A DNA stretch of 64,000 nucleotides, taken from the NCBI RefSeq assembly GCF_964204645.1, contig NC_134036.1, positions 496,001-560,000 of the forward strand, written 5' to 3'. Numbering within the stretch: position 1 is the stretch's first letter; each line of letters starts with the position of its first letter. The notes under the pieces were generated by a model, which did no database searches, was not told the DNA's origin, and saw nothing but the letters and a program-made list of their open reading frames with translations. Positions 23,701-31,591 of the stretch are shown piece by piece. Source of the DNA: Tubulanus polymorphus (lineage: Eukaryota > Nemertea > Palaeonemertea > Tubulaniformes > Tubulanidae). Position numbers and translations under genes: made by a program.

Positions 23701-26700
23701 GCGGTTAATATCGACCAACTTTTCAGCAACTGACGCCTGAATTTCCTATTTTCATCGAGATTCCACCTTATATTTGTCAGTGTTAGTTATCTATCAGTGT
23801 TTATACATCTCTCTCGGCTTTTTGTCTGGGAAATAAATGTGATTCTACTTTTATCATGATCAGGGGGATACATATATAGATCGGTCAGGGGTTAGGGAAC
23901 GATGGTGCATGCTTCAGATTGTTATCCAATCAGAGATGATCTCTGCTGTAACACTACACCTAAATACTCGTCACACATTTACCAACAATCATCTTTCATA
24001 TCACAATCTAAATATTCTGTAAAGCACATACCACTCATTCAACAATACATGTCGTTAACATTTGAAAATTATTCGCTGCTATGAAATCCATACTATTCTA
24101 ATTGGTGATTGGCTTATGGATGTAGGCCTTCTACGTAAAGTGGTAGTTATTGGTGATTTATGGAAGAGAAAAAGGTTTTTTGGTTGCGGAATGTCTTAAA
24201 CTTATTTTCCATGAAAAAATTTCAAAAAGCGTTATTGAGGGAAATACTTATATGTTAGTTTTGGCAGTTTACAATCATTGCGATCGCATAATGTTATCGG
24301 ACGCTATTTTGATATGGTCTCAAAGGATGAGACTGCCTTAGTTCACCTTGTGTTTAACTGAACACCTCCGTGACAAGGGTACCACCCCTCAAGGCCGTGT
24401 CTCCTGAATCTGTGAGATAAAAACTTGTGAGCTCTATTTCGATCAAATTGATTGTGTTCAGTTGAAGCTAAGTATTTTCCATCAGATCGCGCTCAAACGT
24501 TCGAAAATTCCTTCAAACCTATACTCTATACAATACTGTATTCCTTCTCATGAATATTGATAAGCATTATGAATATTATAATGAGCTAATGAATATTAAT
24601 GATTTGTATTTTCTTCAGACAACGAGGCACCGGAGTCTAGTCTCCACGGCAAGCAGCAGGCGTCACCACTTGGTTACTCCGGTTTTCAGGCTAACCTCCT
24701 ACGATGTATGTGTTATTGTAGTCATGTAGTATTATTGTTGGGCATCACATTGTTGTGACTGTAGTGAAGCTTGTTGCTATGGTTACTGCATTGTTTCGGC
24801 GATTGTTGATAAACGTAGATTTAGGGCATGATTATATTTAACGTGGGACACTTTTCAAACGGAATGAGAATTGTGTTGTAGATTAGGAGAAAATATTTTA
24901 GATGAATTATTTGAAACCGATGATATTGGAATTATAGACAAGTTCGATGCTGGCTTCATGTGTTTGATATGCGCAGGCTTTCTGTATTTGATGAATATTG
25001 GCTTTTCGTAATAATGATGAATTCGTGTGTATTAAACAGCATGCGTTGATTGATTAAGCCGTGTCTGCGGAAAAAAAATGTTTCGAAATATTATTTAAGA
25101 GATTTACGAAGATGTAAATGAAAATTATGAAGTACAATTAAGAAGATAGTTATAAGATATTGAAAATGTTCCAGAATTCATAGATTTATGTAGGGTTGTA
25201 AAATACCAAGTTACAGTAGACTGCACTTGCCTCAGATTTCACAGGACCAGTAAATCGACTGATTGATTGAATTGTGAGGCTGTCGCGGTGACAATGTTAC
25301 ATGGTGAGGCACGCGATAATCCAAAGCAATCAACTCCTGTTTGGCAAGCGCAGTCTTAACTGTTAAATGCAGAATTTATTGTCCATGAAATATGTACTGA
25401 TGATAACGTTACTTTTTAGATTCCGAATGGATGTTCAACCGTTACGCGTCTCCGGGACAGAAAGCGCGGGCTCCACGCCCGTTTCGTGATCAACTCAATC
25501 ATCAACCTTTATCCTGCAAGTGCAACAATCACCATTTTATTTCTTTCGGTTGCTAAGCAATGGGCGAACAATGGATCTCGATGCAGTTGAGGGGGGTACA
25601 TGGCAAATGAGCATGGGAAGGGTTTCTTTGGGTTATCAACAATTATTTTGGAGCCAATTTCACAAAAATTTCTCTCATGCATTTGGTTACTTGTTTACTC
25701 GGATTTTAGATAACTTTAGAAAACGGTGTTAAGCAGGGATACATTGTTAGTCCATTGTGGATGAATAATTTGTTTTGGCCTTTGCTCTTTAGTTTTGCCT
25801 CTCATCGTCCCATGTTTCAATTTTGGTGGTTAATGATTTGACAGCATGTATTTTTAACTGCAATGATGGTTCCAGGGGTTCACCTTTCAGCAGCGCTAGC
25901 AGCAATCAAACAATTAATCCAAGATTGATTTTAATTCAGAATTATTTATTACGTTATCTTTGAAATCTGTTGAACGGACCCCTGTCTTTACATGTGACAC
26001 CTGAATTATACATCTGCAACAATCAATTCCTTTTCACGATAAATTTTGCGACGTTTAATTCAGGCTATGCTCAATAGAGGGCATAACCTAACTAATCATG
26101 GTTATGCATTGATTGATAGCACCCCCAATCCTTGGTGGTTATAGACGGTATATTTGTGGCACTATGTTCCACCACATGTTTGGTGTAACTGGTACACTAT
26201 GTTTTTTTGGTACCGACTACAGTTTATTGTAATATCTGCATGAAAAATTATTGAAAATGATTTCGAATTCTGACTAACAGCCACCATCTTTCTTTGTTCA
26301 TAAATATATACATATATTCATACGCATATTTATTTTTGTTGGTTTCTAAGCAACGGGTCGTCTTGGTCCGCTGTTTACGAAATCAACAATGAAATCAGTT
26401 ATTCATTTATTGATTGATTTTGATAGTTCTCTAGTTTGTAATCGTCGTAGTAATAATTAATTTTCGTAGATATTTCTTTAACTTGTGGTTTTAGTTTTCA
26501 GTGTAAAATGGATTATATATTCGCTAACGCCCTCTATATTCTATTCAAGACATTATCCGGTGTTGAGGCCACCATATATATTTATGTATATATATGTATA
26601 TATTCATCAAAAATCCTTCACCCTTTATACCTTATCTTTTGACCTTACCTTTTCTAACCCACACTTAACAGCTGTTCTCTACTCCTATACAATTGTTGTC

Positions 26701-29524
26701 TTCGCTTTCTAATTTCCCGCTAACACTCTAACCGATGGTGTCTGACGACGATTGCGTAGGTGTAGAGCAGGTCACAACGCCCCCTGTTGGGGTGGTCTGT
26801 AACTAACAATATAACTTTCTCTAACTTTGCAGCATCAGGAAATAAAGGATTCACATTTCGTTCACAAATTCTCCACACTTGCGCGCGCGTTTCTAGTTCT
26901 AGAATTGAATTCATCATTCATTTTCTTTCACCAACACATGGTTGAACACCATTTCGTGTCACGAAAAATATACTAAAGAAAAAAGATAATTGAAGGCAAC
27001 CTTCAGTTTCAAATACAACAATGGAAGCGGTTAAAAGCTGTTAGAAATGTCTATCTTTCTATGTCTGTCTCTGTCCTGTCCTTTAGGTCTATATCGTGGT
27101 GTATAGAAACTACTACTATTTTTACAGTTATAGAAATTTCATCTCTACTTGTTCTCCATCCCTAGATCTATTATTGTAGTCTGTAGGAACTACCTTCGTT
27201 TCGATAGAAATCTCTTAGTGGCCTCAGGTCGACCCTCAGGTCGACCCTTAGGTCTCGAACTGTTATTTAATCATCCAGTGTCTGTGCTAGTACTGTCTCA
27301 AATTCAGTTATTGTTCCTGCAGAATTGGACATCCATTTTGTCCATTTACCGATTGCCACATAATTCGTTCATGTATCCCGTATAGAAATCTACGGTTCTT
27401 CGTTTGTCCACCAGGTGGCATTTCTATCCGATGAATCCCGCCCGATAGATGGCGCTGTCTGAATCCTGATTCCAGCATGTTGCACGATATACTCATCACT
27501 CAATTATCCGTTGTTGTCATAGTGATACACCCATGTTGTAACTGTACGGTATATCAGACACACTTCCCGTTTAGCTTCTAGCGGCAGCGTATGTTTTGCA
27601 CATTTACACCACCAGGTGGCGTTTTGATTAAGTAATTTTTTTTCCGTGTACCTCGTATTTCATTGAGGTTTATGTCCAGTTTTATATCTCGTAACTTTTC
27701 CACATTTTCTGAAATAAAACATTTTCGATATATCGTACATTCTCTTTAGATATATCTCGTAACGGACGGTGAATTAATTTCGATATTTATTCTCGATATT
27801 TTTTTAGATAATGATTGGGCCGATCCGGAGGACCCGACGGTGATCGCCGAAAATGAACTGTTGGGAGCGGCGAATTCGATCGAGGCCGCGGCTAAAAAAC
27901 TATCGTTACTGAAACCACGCCCTAAAGCTAAGGTAAGCTACACCGGCGCCATCTACTGGGTAATTCTATCTAACACTGGATATCCTCCGTTAGCTGGATG
28001 GAAACTTATGATACACTGCGAGAGAAGGTGTCGGTTACTTTGAGATATGTTTGATATAATTGGTGGTTGATATTTGAGGTTCCACCATTTATCAAACATA
28101 CCGCATTGTATCCAGACTAGATTCAACAAACCGAGGAAGAAAGAAGAGTAAGAGAGAGAAGGGAAGAGGGAGAAGGAGAAGGAGATTAGAAAACTTTATT
28201 TTATATTTTATAGGAAGCTGATGAATCGCTTAATTTCGAAGATCAAATTTTAGAAGCCGCAAAGTCGATCGCGGCAGCGACTTCGGCTCTCGTTAAATCG
28301 GCGTCTATCGCACAGAAAGAACTGGTTGCCTCCGGTAAAGTGAAACCGACCTATCATAGAGAACATATGGACGACGACGGACAATGGTCTCAAGGTCTCA
28401 TATCTGCTGTAAGTGTTAGTGTTTGAAACTGCGATATATCATGTTCATGTCTTAGATATATCAACCTGTGATATATCGATATCGATCTACGAGAGATGAT
28501 GAAATATTGTTAGTTTCTCTGAGATATGTTTGATATAATTGGTGGTTGTTTTGATTTCTATCATATATCAAACATAGCGCAGAGCGGCTGACTGTCGTCA
28601 CAGCAACCAGTCACAATAAGCGGATGGACAAACGAACGGCCGATAACCTACAACCTGTGTAGACATTCAAATTAGAAAACCTCTCATATCACTGTTACTT
28701 TAAACAATCGGATCTGTTTGTATTTGCAGGCTCGTATTGTTGCCGCGGCGACGCATAGTTTATGCGAAGCGGCTAACGCGATGATTCAAGGTCACGCTAG
28801 CGAAGAAAAGATGATCTCGTCCGCTAAACAGGTCGCTAGTTCGACGGCTCAGTTATTGGTCGCTTGTAAAGTGAAGGCCGATTCGAATTCTGTTGCTATG
28901 AGACGATTACAGGTATGTAACAATGATTACAGTGGAATCTTCCTTACTCGGTATCGTTGAATTCAGGGTTTACCGGCCTCAAGTGTGTGAACTTAAATTA
29001 GATTTATTTTGAAAATTCTTTTATAGTAAATATCACCTAAGTTGGACATTGCCAATGTGGACTTATTTTCTGATTTCTTTTATTTCTGATCGATTACTCA
29101 ATTTTACTCTTCAGCAATAACTCAAAGATTAATGTTGCTAGTCCCAGTTTGCCTGAGGTTTACTGCTGTACCATTGCTACCAAATGAGGAAGAATTTTTA
29201 AGGCAGAAATTTACTAAGACAATGACTGAATAAAACTAATGATATTGTATTGTGTGTATTCAGGCTGCTGGTAATGCTGTAATGAGAGCGACTGACGCTC
29301 TGGTCAGAGCCGCGCAGGATGCTAAAGACCGATCAGATGATACAAACGTGTTGATGATAAACAAACGCATGGTCGGCGGTATGGCGCAGATTATTATGGC
29401 GCAAGAGGAGATTCTTCGCAAGGAGAAAGAACTGGAAATGGCGCGGAAAAAACTGAAAACAATTCGCACGGCGCAATATCGTCCGGAGGATGAGGAAAAC
29501 AATGCTGGAGGCAGCAATTTCTAG
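1..29524 (+). CDS. TLN: Talin, spliced gene, 5' part outside the window
   Basis: Talin is the cytoplasmic adaptor that binds integrin beta tails through its FERM head and actin and vinculin through its helical-bundle rod. Forty exons, listed in the segment entries below, join without a frame break: 7,085 nt beginning with the last two bases of a codon, giving about 2,360 residues and a TAG stop at 29522-29524. Human talin-1 has 2,541 residues and the first exon here matches roughly its residue 190, so the rest is near full length. Conserved landmarks in order are SDQNVDARDPVQLNLLYVQ (F2), RRWAASP (F3), EGDEESTMLEDSVSP (linker), a long Ala-rich helical rod, DPEDPTVIAENELLGAA (start of R13) and a charged C-terminal dimerisation helix. 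All introns used are GT-AG. The promoter, F0/F1 and the start codon lie outside. Identity is very secure; individual splice sites are inferred by homology and frame. Confidence 0.97.
155..1500. repeat. 60-bp minisatellite in talin intron 1, about 22 units
   Basis: About 22 head-to-tail units of 60 bp fill most of the intron between exons 1-62 and 1530-1657. Each unit contains TGACTTGAG and, about 35 bp on, CTCAAGTCA, so each can form a stem. Variants AGACTTGAGCGG and TGACTTGAACAG alternate at 401-740, giving a 120-bp dimer. Two units (about 781-840 and 1080-1139) share the same one-base deletion and substitutions about 299 bp apart, evidence of a five-unit block duplication. Long open frames on both strands arise only because 60 is a multiple of 3. 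Confidence 0.97.
1923..1985. repeat. Short GATATCAATTTGA repeats
   Basis: Several imperfect copies of a 15-16-bp unit containing GAGATATCAA lie directly after the donor of the exon ending 1910. Nothing else is visible in this short intron. Confidence 0.7.
2877..2885 (+). other. TLN: Candidate 9-nt talin microexon
   Basis: A 9-nt segment in the intron between the linker exon and the first rod exon lies between CAG and a perfect GTAAGT donor, preceded by a pyrimidine-rich run. Both flanking exons are phase 0, so inclusion would add Ile-Leu-Arg without changing the frame. It sits at the head-rod junction. A 9-nt match with consensus flanks can occur by chance, so this stays a candidate until transcripts are seen. 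Confidence 0.3.
3625..8267 (+). CDS. TLN: Talin exons for the N-terminal rod bundles
   Basis: Exons are 3625-3765, 3855-4015, 4378-4648, 5083-5460, 5804-6046, 6237-6479, 6949-7197, 7679-7810 and 7956-8267. They encode Ala-rich amphipathic helices of the first rod bundles. The exon at 5083 contains LAKAVANATAALVLKAKGVA, which matches the classic vinculin-binding helix of this part of the rod, followed by QLVACTKVVAPTVHSPGCQE. The exon at 6949 contains KMIAAAKAAIPTITDQASAM, and the exon at 7956 contains AQGNENYTGIAARD. Phases are consistent throughout (phase 2 to 1 across 4015/4378, phase 0 at most others). Intron 15, right after this segment, begins with a CTCF-like tandem array. Confidence 0.94.
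4744..4879. mobile_element. MITE family M3, talin intron copy
   Basis: A ~135-bp element with long inverted arms: GGGGCTACAGTTGCTGAAAA then GTTGGTTAAAAGAGTTAACC, and at the far end ATCCACTGGTTATCTTTAAC then CAACCTTTGAGCAACTGGC. It has no open frame. Related copies are at 36093-36225, 49689-49818 and 56021-56140, with partial copies at 55866-55925 and 59069-59190 and one split copy at 23464-23735. Confidence 0.8.
5506..5646. mobile_element. MITE family M2, copy 1
   Basis: A ~140-bp palindromic element: GGGGCCACTTGCAGAGTCGT at one end, ATGACTATGCAACCGGCCC at the other, with multiple CTTAAG/GGTCTTA inner repeats and the centre GTTAGATTGGCTATAGAACT. It lies in a talin intron; an inverted fragment follows to about 5710. 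Confidence 0.8.
7550..7622. repeat. 25-bp tandem repeat, three units
   Basis: Three near-identical units of GTGTGCAATCAGGTTCAGAT plus TCTAC-type ends lie in the talin intron before the exon at 7679. Upstream, 7300-7440 has two copies of GGCTTAGACTTAAGACC, remnants of the GACTTAAG element family seen at 5506 and 41140. Confidence 0.75.
8280..8460. repeat. 52-bp tandem repeat carrying CTCF-like motifs
   Basis: Units of about 52 bp begin 13 bases after the exon ending 8267. Each contains CACCAGGGGGCGCTG or a variant: 8280-8294 (AGGTGGCG), 8332-8346, 8384-8398 and 8436-8449 (one G fewer). The core strongly resembles the CTCF consensus CCACNAGGGGGCGC. Whether it is bound is inference. Confidence 0.85.
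8512..13854 (+). CDS. TLN: Talin exons for the middle rod
   Basis: Exons are 8512-8631, 9013-9231, 9321-9439, 9721-9904, 10331-10597, 12743-12904, 13021-13161, 13454-13635 and 13722-13854. Diagnostic stretches include LNNCVNCLPGQHEVE, APGQKECDNALRQI, QAAYLVGISDPASEPG, KHTSALCNTCRMASAKT and RDRAPGQKECEEAI, each aligning with the vertebrate rod in order. The 2.1-kb intron after 10597 is the largest in this part and holds a GAGCCCAG-type minisatellite and a CAG/CTG-rich run. Confidence 0.94.
8704..8865. mobile_element. MITE family M1, copy 1
   Basis: A ~160-bp element begins ACTGGGTTTCATAG and ends CTATGAAACCGGGCCCAG, so its ends are inverted repeats; the interior has CCATGGTTTCTCATTGTTAC and TTTACCCCTAGGGATAAC. 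Closely similar copies occur at 13994-14155, 22912-23180 and 41281-41732, and a deleted one at about 17225-17333. No open frame, so it would be non-autonomous. Confidence 0.8.
9930..10140. repeat. Purine-rich GAGAGG tract
   Basis: About 200 bp of nearly pure A/G on this strand (GAGAGAGG, AGGGAGAG words) directly follow the exon ending 9904. The opposite strand is a long polypyrimidine run that could form triplex DNA. Confidence 0.9.
10598..12742. other. 2.1-kb talin intron
   Basis: 11330-11660 is a minisatellite of CTGAGCCCAGAACTGT-type words organised into a roughly 95-bp higher-order unit containing CCATGGCGCTGCACCCAG. 11755-11800 is CAG/CTG rich (GCAGCAGCAGCAGCTGCAG). 11861-11873 is a short TA run. 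The rest is AT-rich sequence with no exon-like segment that I can support. Confidence 0.8.
13994..14155. mobile_element. MITE family M1, copy 2
   Basis: This is the best-preserved full copy: GGGCTCGGTTTCATAGACGT at one end, CAGTCTATGAAACCGGGCCC at the other, with the same interior as the 8704 copy. It lies in the talin intron before the exon at 14398. Confidence 0.82.
14398..18151 (+). CDS. TLN: Talin exons for rod bundles around R9-R10
   Basis: Exons are 14398-14679, 14914-15060, 15148-15249, 16464-16583, 16964-17110, 17539-17705 and 17968-18151. The exon at 15148 has SYVDYQTSMVRLAKQIARAS, the first helix of the bundle equivalent to vertebrate R9, which folds back on F3 in autoinhibited talin. 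The exons at 17539 and 17968 encode VLAALQAGSRGTQACINAAS, GDLDTTIMFATAGTL and the following helices, almost identical to vertebrate talin. Exon 15249 to 16464 joins ...SQDM to ASKSIH... in frame without the optional 27-nt exon described separately. Confidence 0.94.
15626..15652 (+). other. TLN: Candidate 27-nt talin microexon in the R9-equivalent bundle
   Basis: The segment follows ATTTAG and ends at GTAAGA; neighbouring exons are phase 0 and it reads VGKAGFEFG with no stop. Joining exons 15249 and 16464 directly also preserves homology, so it looks like an optional insert rather than a required exon. It would fall between the first and second helices of the bundle equivalent to vertebrate R9, the one that masks F3 in the closed state. 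The upstream pyrimidine tract is weak. Confidence 0.35.
17140..17333. repeat. CCACAGTTCAG tandem units and a deleted M1 copy
   Basis: 17130-17230 has four or five units of CAGTTCCACAGTTCAG type. It is followed by a shortened M1 copy with CATTTTGAAATTTGTCAGTT and CCAGTCTATGAAATCAGGC but lacking the middle. Confidence 0.65.
18152..19327. other. 1.2-kb talin intron without recognised elements
   Basis: 18780-18910 is rich in GGGAAATTTGGGAA-type words, and 19040-19065 repeats GAAAAACTTGGGAATTTTT. No exon-like segment and no transposon ends seen. Confidence 0.6.
19328..22098 (+). CDS. TLN: Talin exons for rod bundles around R11-R12
   Basis: Exons are 19328-19453, 21350-21466, 21543-21728, 21815-21919 and 21993-22098. 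Visible landmarks are VLLINAVKDVASALGDLIQA, VMVTNVTSLLKTVKTVEDEA, ITSATAQAVAAANSCRQADI and SKRVATSVQEIIQTSEALK. The last exon ends in phase 1 (the first base of a codon), so the following 5.7-kb intron must be closed by an exon beginning with two codon bases; both the 24619 cassette candidate and the constitutive 27808 exon satisfy this. The exon at 21815 is the least conserved of this set. Confidence 0.92.
19600..20110. repeat. 20-21-bp minisatellite, about 24 units
   Basis: Units of CAGTTACAGATTGGACTGGY alternate 20 and 21 bp, with variants GATTGCACTGTG and a final GTAACGGACTGG subfamily at 20045-20110. Overlapping open frames in two registers are by-products. It lies in the talin intron between exons 19328 and 21350. 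Confidence 0.93.
20400..20600. mobile_element. tRNA-derived SINE remnant with B box
   Basis: GGTTCGAGTCC at 20462-20472 matches the pol III B box exactly, followed by a GC-rich body. I cannot find a convincing A box at the expected distance upstream, so this may be a 5'-decayed SINE. The orientation would be the + strand. Confidence 0.45.
20909..20965 (+). other. TLN: Candidate 57-nt talin cassette exon in the R11 region
   Basis: After TGTCTGTTCTAG comes an open phase-0 stretch of 19 codons (GLTTAGECQAGYGGSEVCQ) ending at a GTGACA donor; an alternative, weaker donor GTTTGT would give 16 codons. Its GC content is well above that of the surrounding intron. Inclusion would interrupt what is a continuous helix in vertebrate talin (AK/VMVTNVTS), which argues against routine use. 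It could be a rare isoform or chance. Confidence 0.25.
22912..23180. mobile_element. MITE family M1, reverse copy with triplicated end
   Basis: It lies in the opposite orientation to the other copies. The end unit (CATAGACTGAGTATCAAAGT through AAATCCTCAAT) is repeated three times in tandem, about 58 bp apart, before the rest of the element and its other end CTATGAAACCCAG. Tandem amplification of one end of an inverted-repeat element suggests replication slippage or gap-repair after excision. Confidence 0.8.
23464..23735. mobile_element. M3 copy split by a second nested MITE
   Basis: M3 arms lie outside (GTTGGTTACGG ... CAGTGGAT on the left; ATCCAGCGGTTAATA ... CCAACTTTTCAGCAACTG on the right). 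Between them, at about 23516-23667, is a ~152-bp element with inverted ends GGGGTGATTGATTTATTACG and CGTAATAAACGAATGATCCC, flanked by TTA on both sides. It has no open frame. It is another case of insertion into an older element. Confidence 0.7.
24619..24705 (+). other. TLN: Candidate 87-nt talin cassette exon between R12 and R13
   Basis: It has strong signals on both sides (TTTTCTTCAG acceptor, GTATGT donor), 87 nt, phase 1 in and phase 1 out, open through 29 codons (beginning DNEAPESSLHGKQQASP, ending GFQANLLR). Skipping joins 22098 to 27808 directly and restores the vertebrate-like junction, so this is a symmetric in-frame cassette. Inclusion would lengthen the connection between the last rod bundle and the actin-binding R13 module by 29 polar, helix-poor residues. 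It sits alone in a 5.7-kb intron. Confidence 0.6.
27808..29524 (+). CDS. TLN: Talin exons for R13 actin-binding domain and C-terminal dimerisation helix
   Basis: Exons are 27808-27932, 28214-28408, 28730-28912 and 29264-29524. They encode the I/LWEQ (THATCH) module, the C-terminal actin-binding site: NDWADPEDPTVIAENELLGA, EADESLNFEDQILEAAKSIA, DDGQWSQGLISA, ANAMIQGHASEEKMISSAKQ and LLVACKVKADSNS. The final exon gives the KRMVGGMAQIIMAQEEIL helix and the charged coiled-coil dimerisation helix, then a divergent tail ENNAGGSNF and stop. The tail after the dimerisation helix differs from the vertebrate one. The stop codon lies inside the first unit of a minisatellite that fills the proximal 3' UTR. 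Confidence 0.96.
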
Positions 29525-29870
29525 AATCAACCAAACAACCTCTAGAATCAGCTCAGCAACTTCTTGAATCAACTGAGCCACTTCTAGAATCAGCTGAGCC
29601 ACTTCTAGAATCAGCTGAGTAACTTCTAGAATCAACTGAGCAACTCCTAGAATCAGCTCAGCAACTTCTTGAATCAACTGAGCCACTTGTAGCATCATCT
29701 GGGTAACTTCTAGAATCAACCAAACAACTTCTAGAATCAACTGAGCATATTCTAGAATCAGCTCAGCAACTTGTAGAATTTACAAAGAAACCTCTTGAAT
29801 TCACGATGAATCTTCCAGAATTGACGAAGCTACTTCTAGAATCAACTGAGCCACTTCTAGAGTTAACCCT
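29519..29870. repeat. 21-bp minisatellite overlapping the talin stop codon
   Basis: Units of ACTTCTAGAATCAGCTGAGC type repeat about 16 times with drift to CTTGTAGCATC and CTTGAATTCACG. The first TTCTAGAATCAA supplies the in-frame TAG that ends talin, so the array either grew from the stop codon or replaced the original C-terminus. Confidence 0.9.
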
Positions 29871-31591
29871 CCTCTCCTTGTCCAGCTATGTCCAACCTTT
29901 ACTCGCGGAGAAGGTCCTAATCCCCTTCTATGTCCAGCTCTCTTTACTGTAACTTACAGAACTCCACTAATTTCGTGTAAAAAGTGTACATAAGATAGTC
30001 GACTATATATCGGTGCTGTAGGCTGCTTTAAATCAATACAACATTATCGCGTGTGTGAATGAAACATTGAATATGCAAATCAGATATTACATATGTTCTT
30101 ACATAACGACTTAAGATGCAGAATTCTATTTCTGATATTAATATTGATATTAATATTATATAGATATATATCTATTCTAATGTAATCATGAGAGTTTCAG
30201 TAAGAGAATAACATATGTATTTTGTAGTGTAATTTATGCAATTAGTTCTTTGTACATTAAGCGTTAGTATGACCTGTGGTGCCACCTATATCTGCCGATA
30301 TGAACAACGATTTATGAAAAAAATTCTCAGGAATTCTCAAAATCTCTAAATTCGATTTAAAATCTCGAAAATATACTGCCGAAATAATAAATATTTCCAT
30401 GACAGTTCGGAAAAAAATGAGCGCAATATTATTTCGCTTTCTGATGACACGAGGATCAAAGCAACTTTTGCGGATATGATATCCCAGCTCCTCCCCTGCG
30501 CCCCCTATATTTAAACTTATACATATCCTAAAACTACTTAGCATGTTTAAACTATATCATTGAAATATATGAATATATATATACACATATATATCAATAA
30601 TACGTTTTAGTCTTATCATTATTAATTGACTGAACGAGATGTTTCAATAGTTTCTATGGCGATAACTCTTATCAGCATTTTTGAAGCCGATATCCGAATC
30701 ATGTATCGTAACACAGCGGTATCAGTTGTTGCCTTGGTAACTAGACGTTCATCCTTCTTGATATTTTGGTGCTATTGTTGTGAGATATTTTTCATGTTTT
30801 ATGTAAATTGTTTATTTTTTTCTCCATTATTTCTGCTTCATTATGCGCCTTCGAAACATATATTCAAATTAGAGTTGCTTTCGCTTATATTCTTTTGGCT
30901 TCGTTCCAAATCGTCTAAACACAGTGGCACCATCTGGTGGCTGATTCTAGTATGAACATATCATCAATGTTTTTATCGTTTCATTTCATATGAATCTAAA
31001 TTTCTGTTTTCCATAACACTTCGGATAGCTATATCACATTAATAGGACTATATGTGAATTGTTATATACACCGGCACCATCTATTGTACGTATTTTGTAC
31101 TAACAACATATAAGGATGATATATCACGGGCTTTCGCAAGATTATAATAAAATATGCAAATTATTGTTAATATTAAATAATCATTTGATCGATTACTAAC
31201 AAAAAGCCTTCGAAAAGCAGTATTGTCTAATATATCGTATAATATATTATTATAATATATGTATCTTACAGAAATTGAATATTATTAGAATTGAATAAAT
31301 ATCATGCTATTACGAGATATGTTCATGTTGATTTATGTTAATTATGTTCTCGTGATTAGCATTCTTTCGATTCCCATGATTGTCAATCCGTCCTCAACTT
31401 TTCAAACATGCTAACATCGCATTGTGAATGAATTTGCAGGAGTCCATTTGTAAGAAGCACGACACGAATAAGGAAGATGTTTTTATCTATAAGGAATATA
31501 TTTATTCTAATAACAATCCAAGCAAAATCAACTATTCAATTATTACAAATGATCTCATTCAGTTTCAGTCACGCGTGTATGGCGCAATAGT
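29525..31591. other. Talin 3' UTR and intergenic region
   Basis: 29525-29870 is a 21-bp minisatellite (CTTCTAGAATCAACTGAGCC units, about 16 copies) that starts at the talin stop codon. Beyond it lies AT-rich sequence with possible AATAAA signals at 30386, 31146 and 31294; I cannot tell which is used. A 109-codon frame at 30626 is AT-rich with no recognisable domain. Confidence 0.7.

Larger units (their letters stand above)
22099..27807. other. 5.7-kb talin intron before the R13 exons
   Basis: It holds the M1 reverse copy (22912-23180), the split M3 copy (23464-23735) and the 87-nt cassette candidate (24619). The remainder is AT-rich. There are ACCAGGTGGC motifs at about 27410 and 27608, and CGCCCCCTGTTGG at about 26778. 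A weaker exon-like stretch at 25420 is discussed under findings. Confidence 0.75.

Noticed and set aside
30626-30955. 109-codon hydrophobic frame downstream of talin
   Set aside because: AT-rich, with Phe/Ile/Leu bias expected from composition; no homology recognised.
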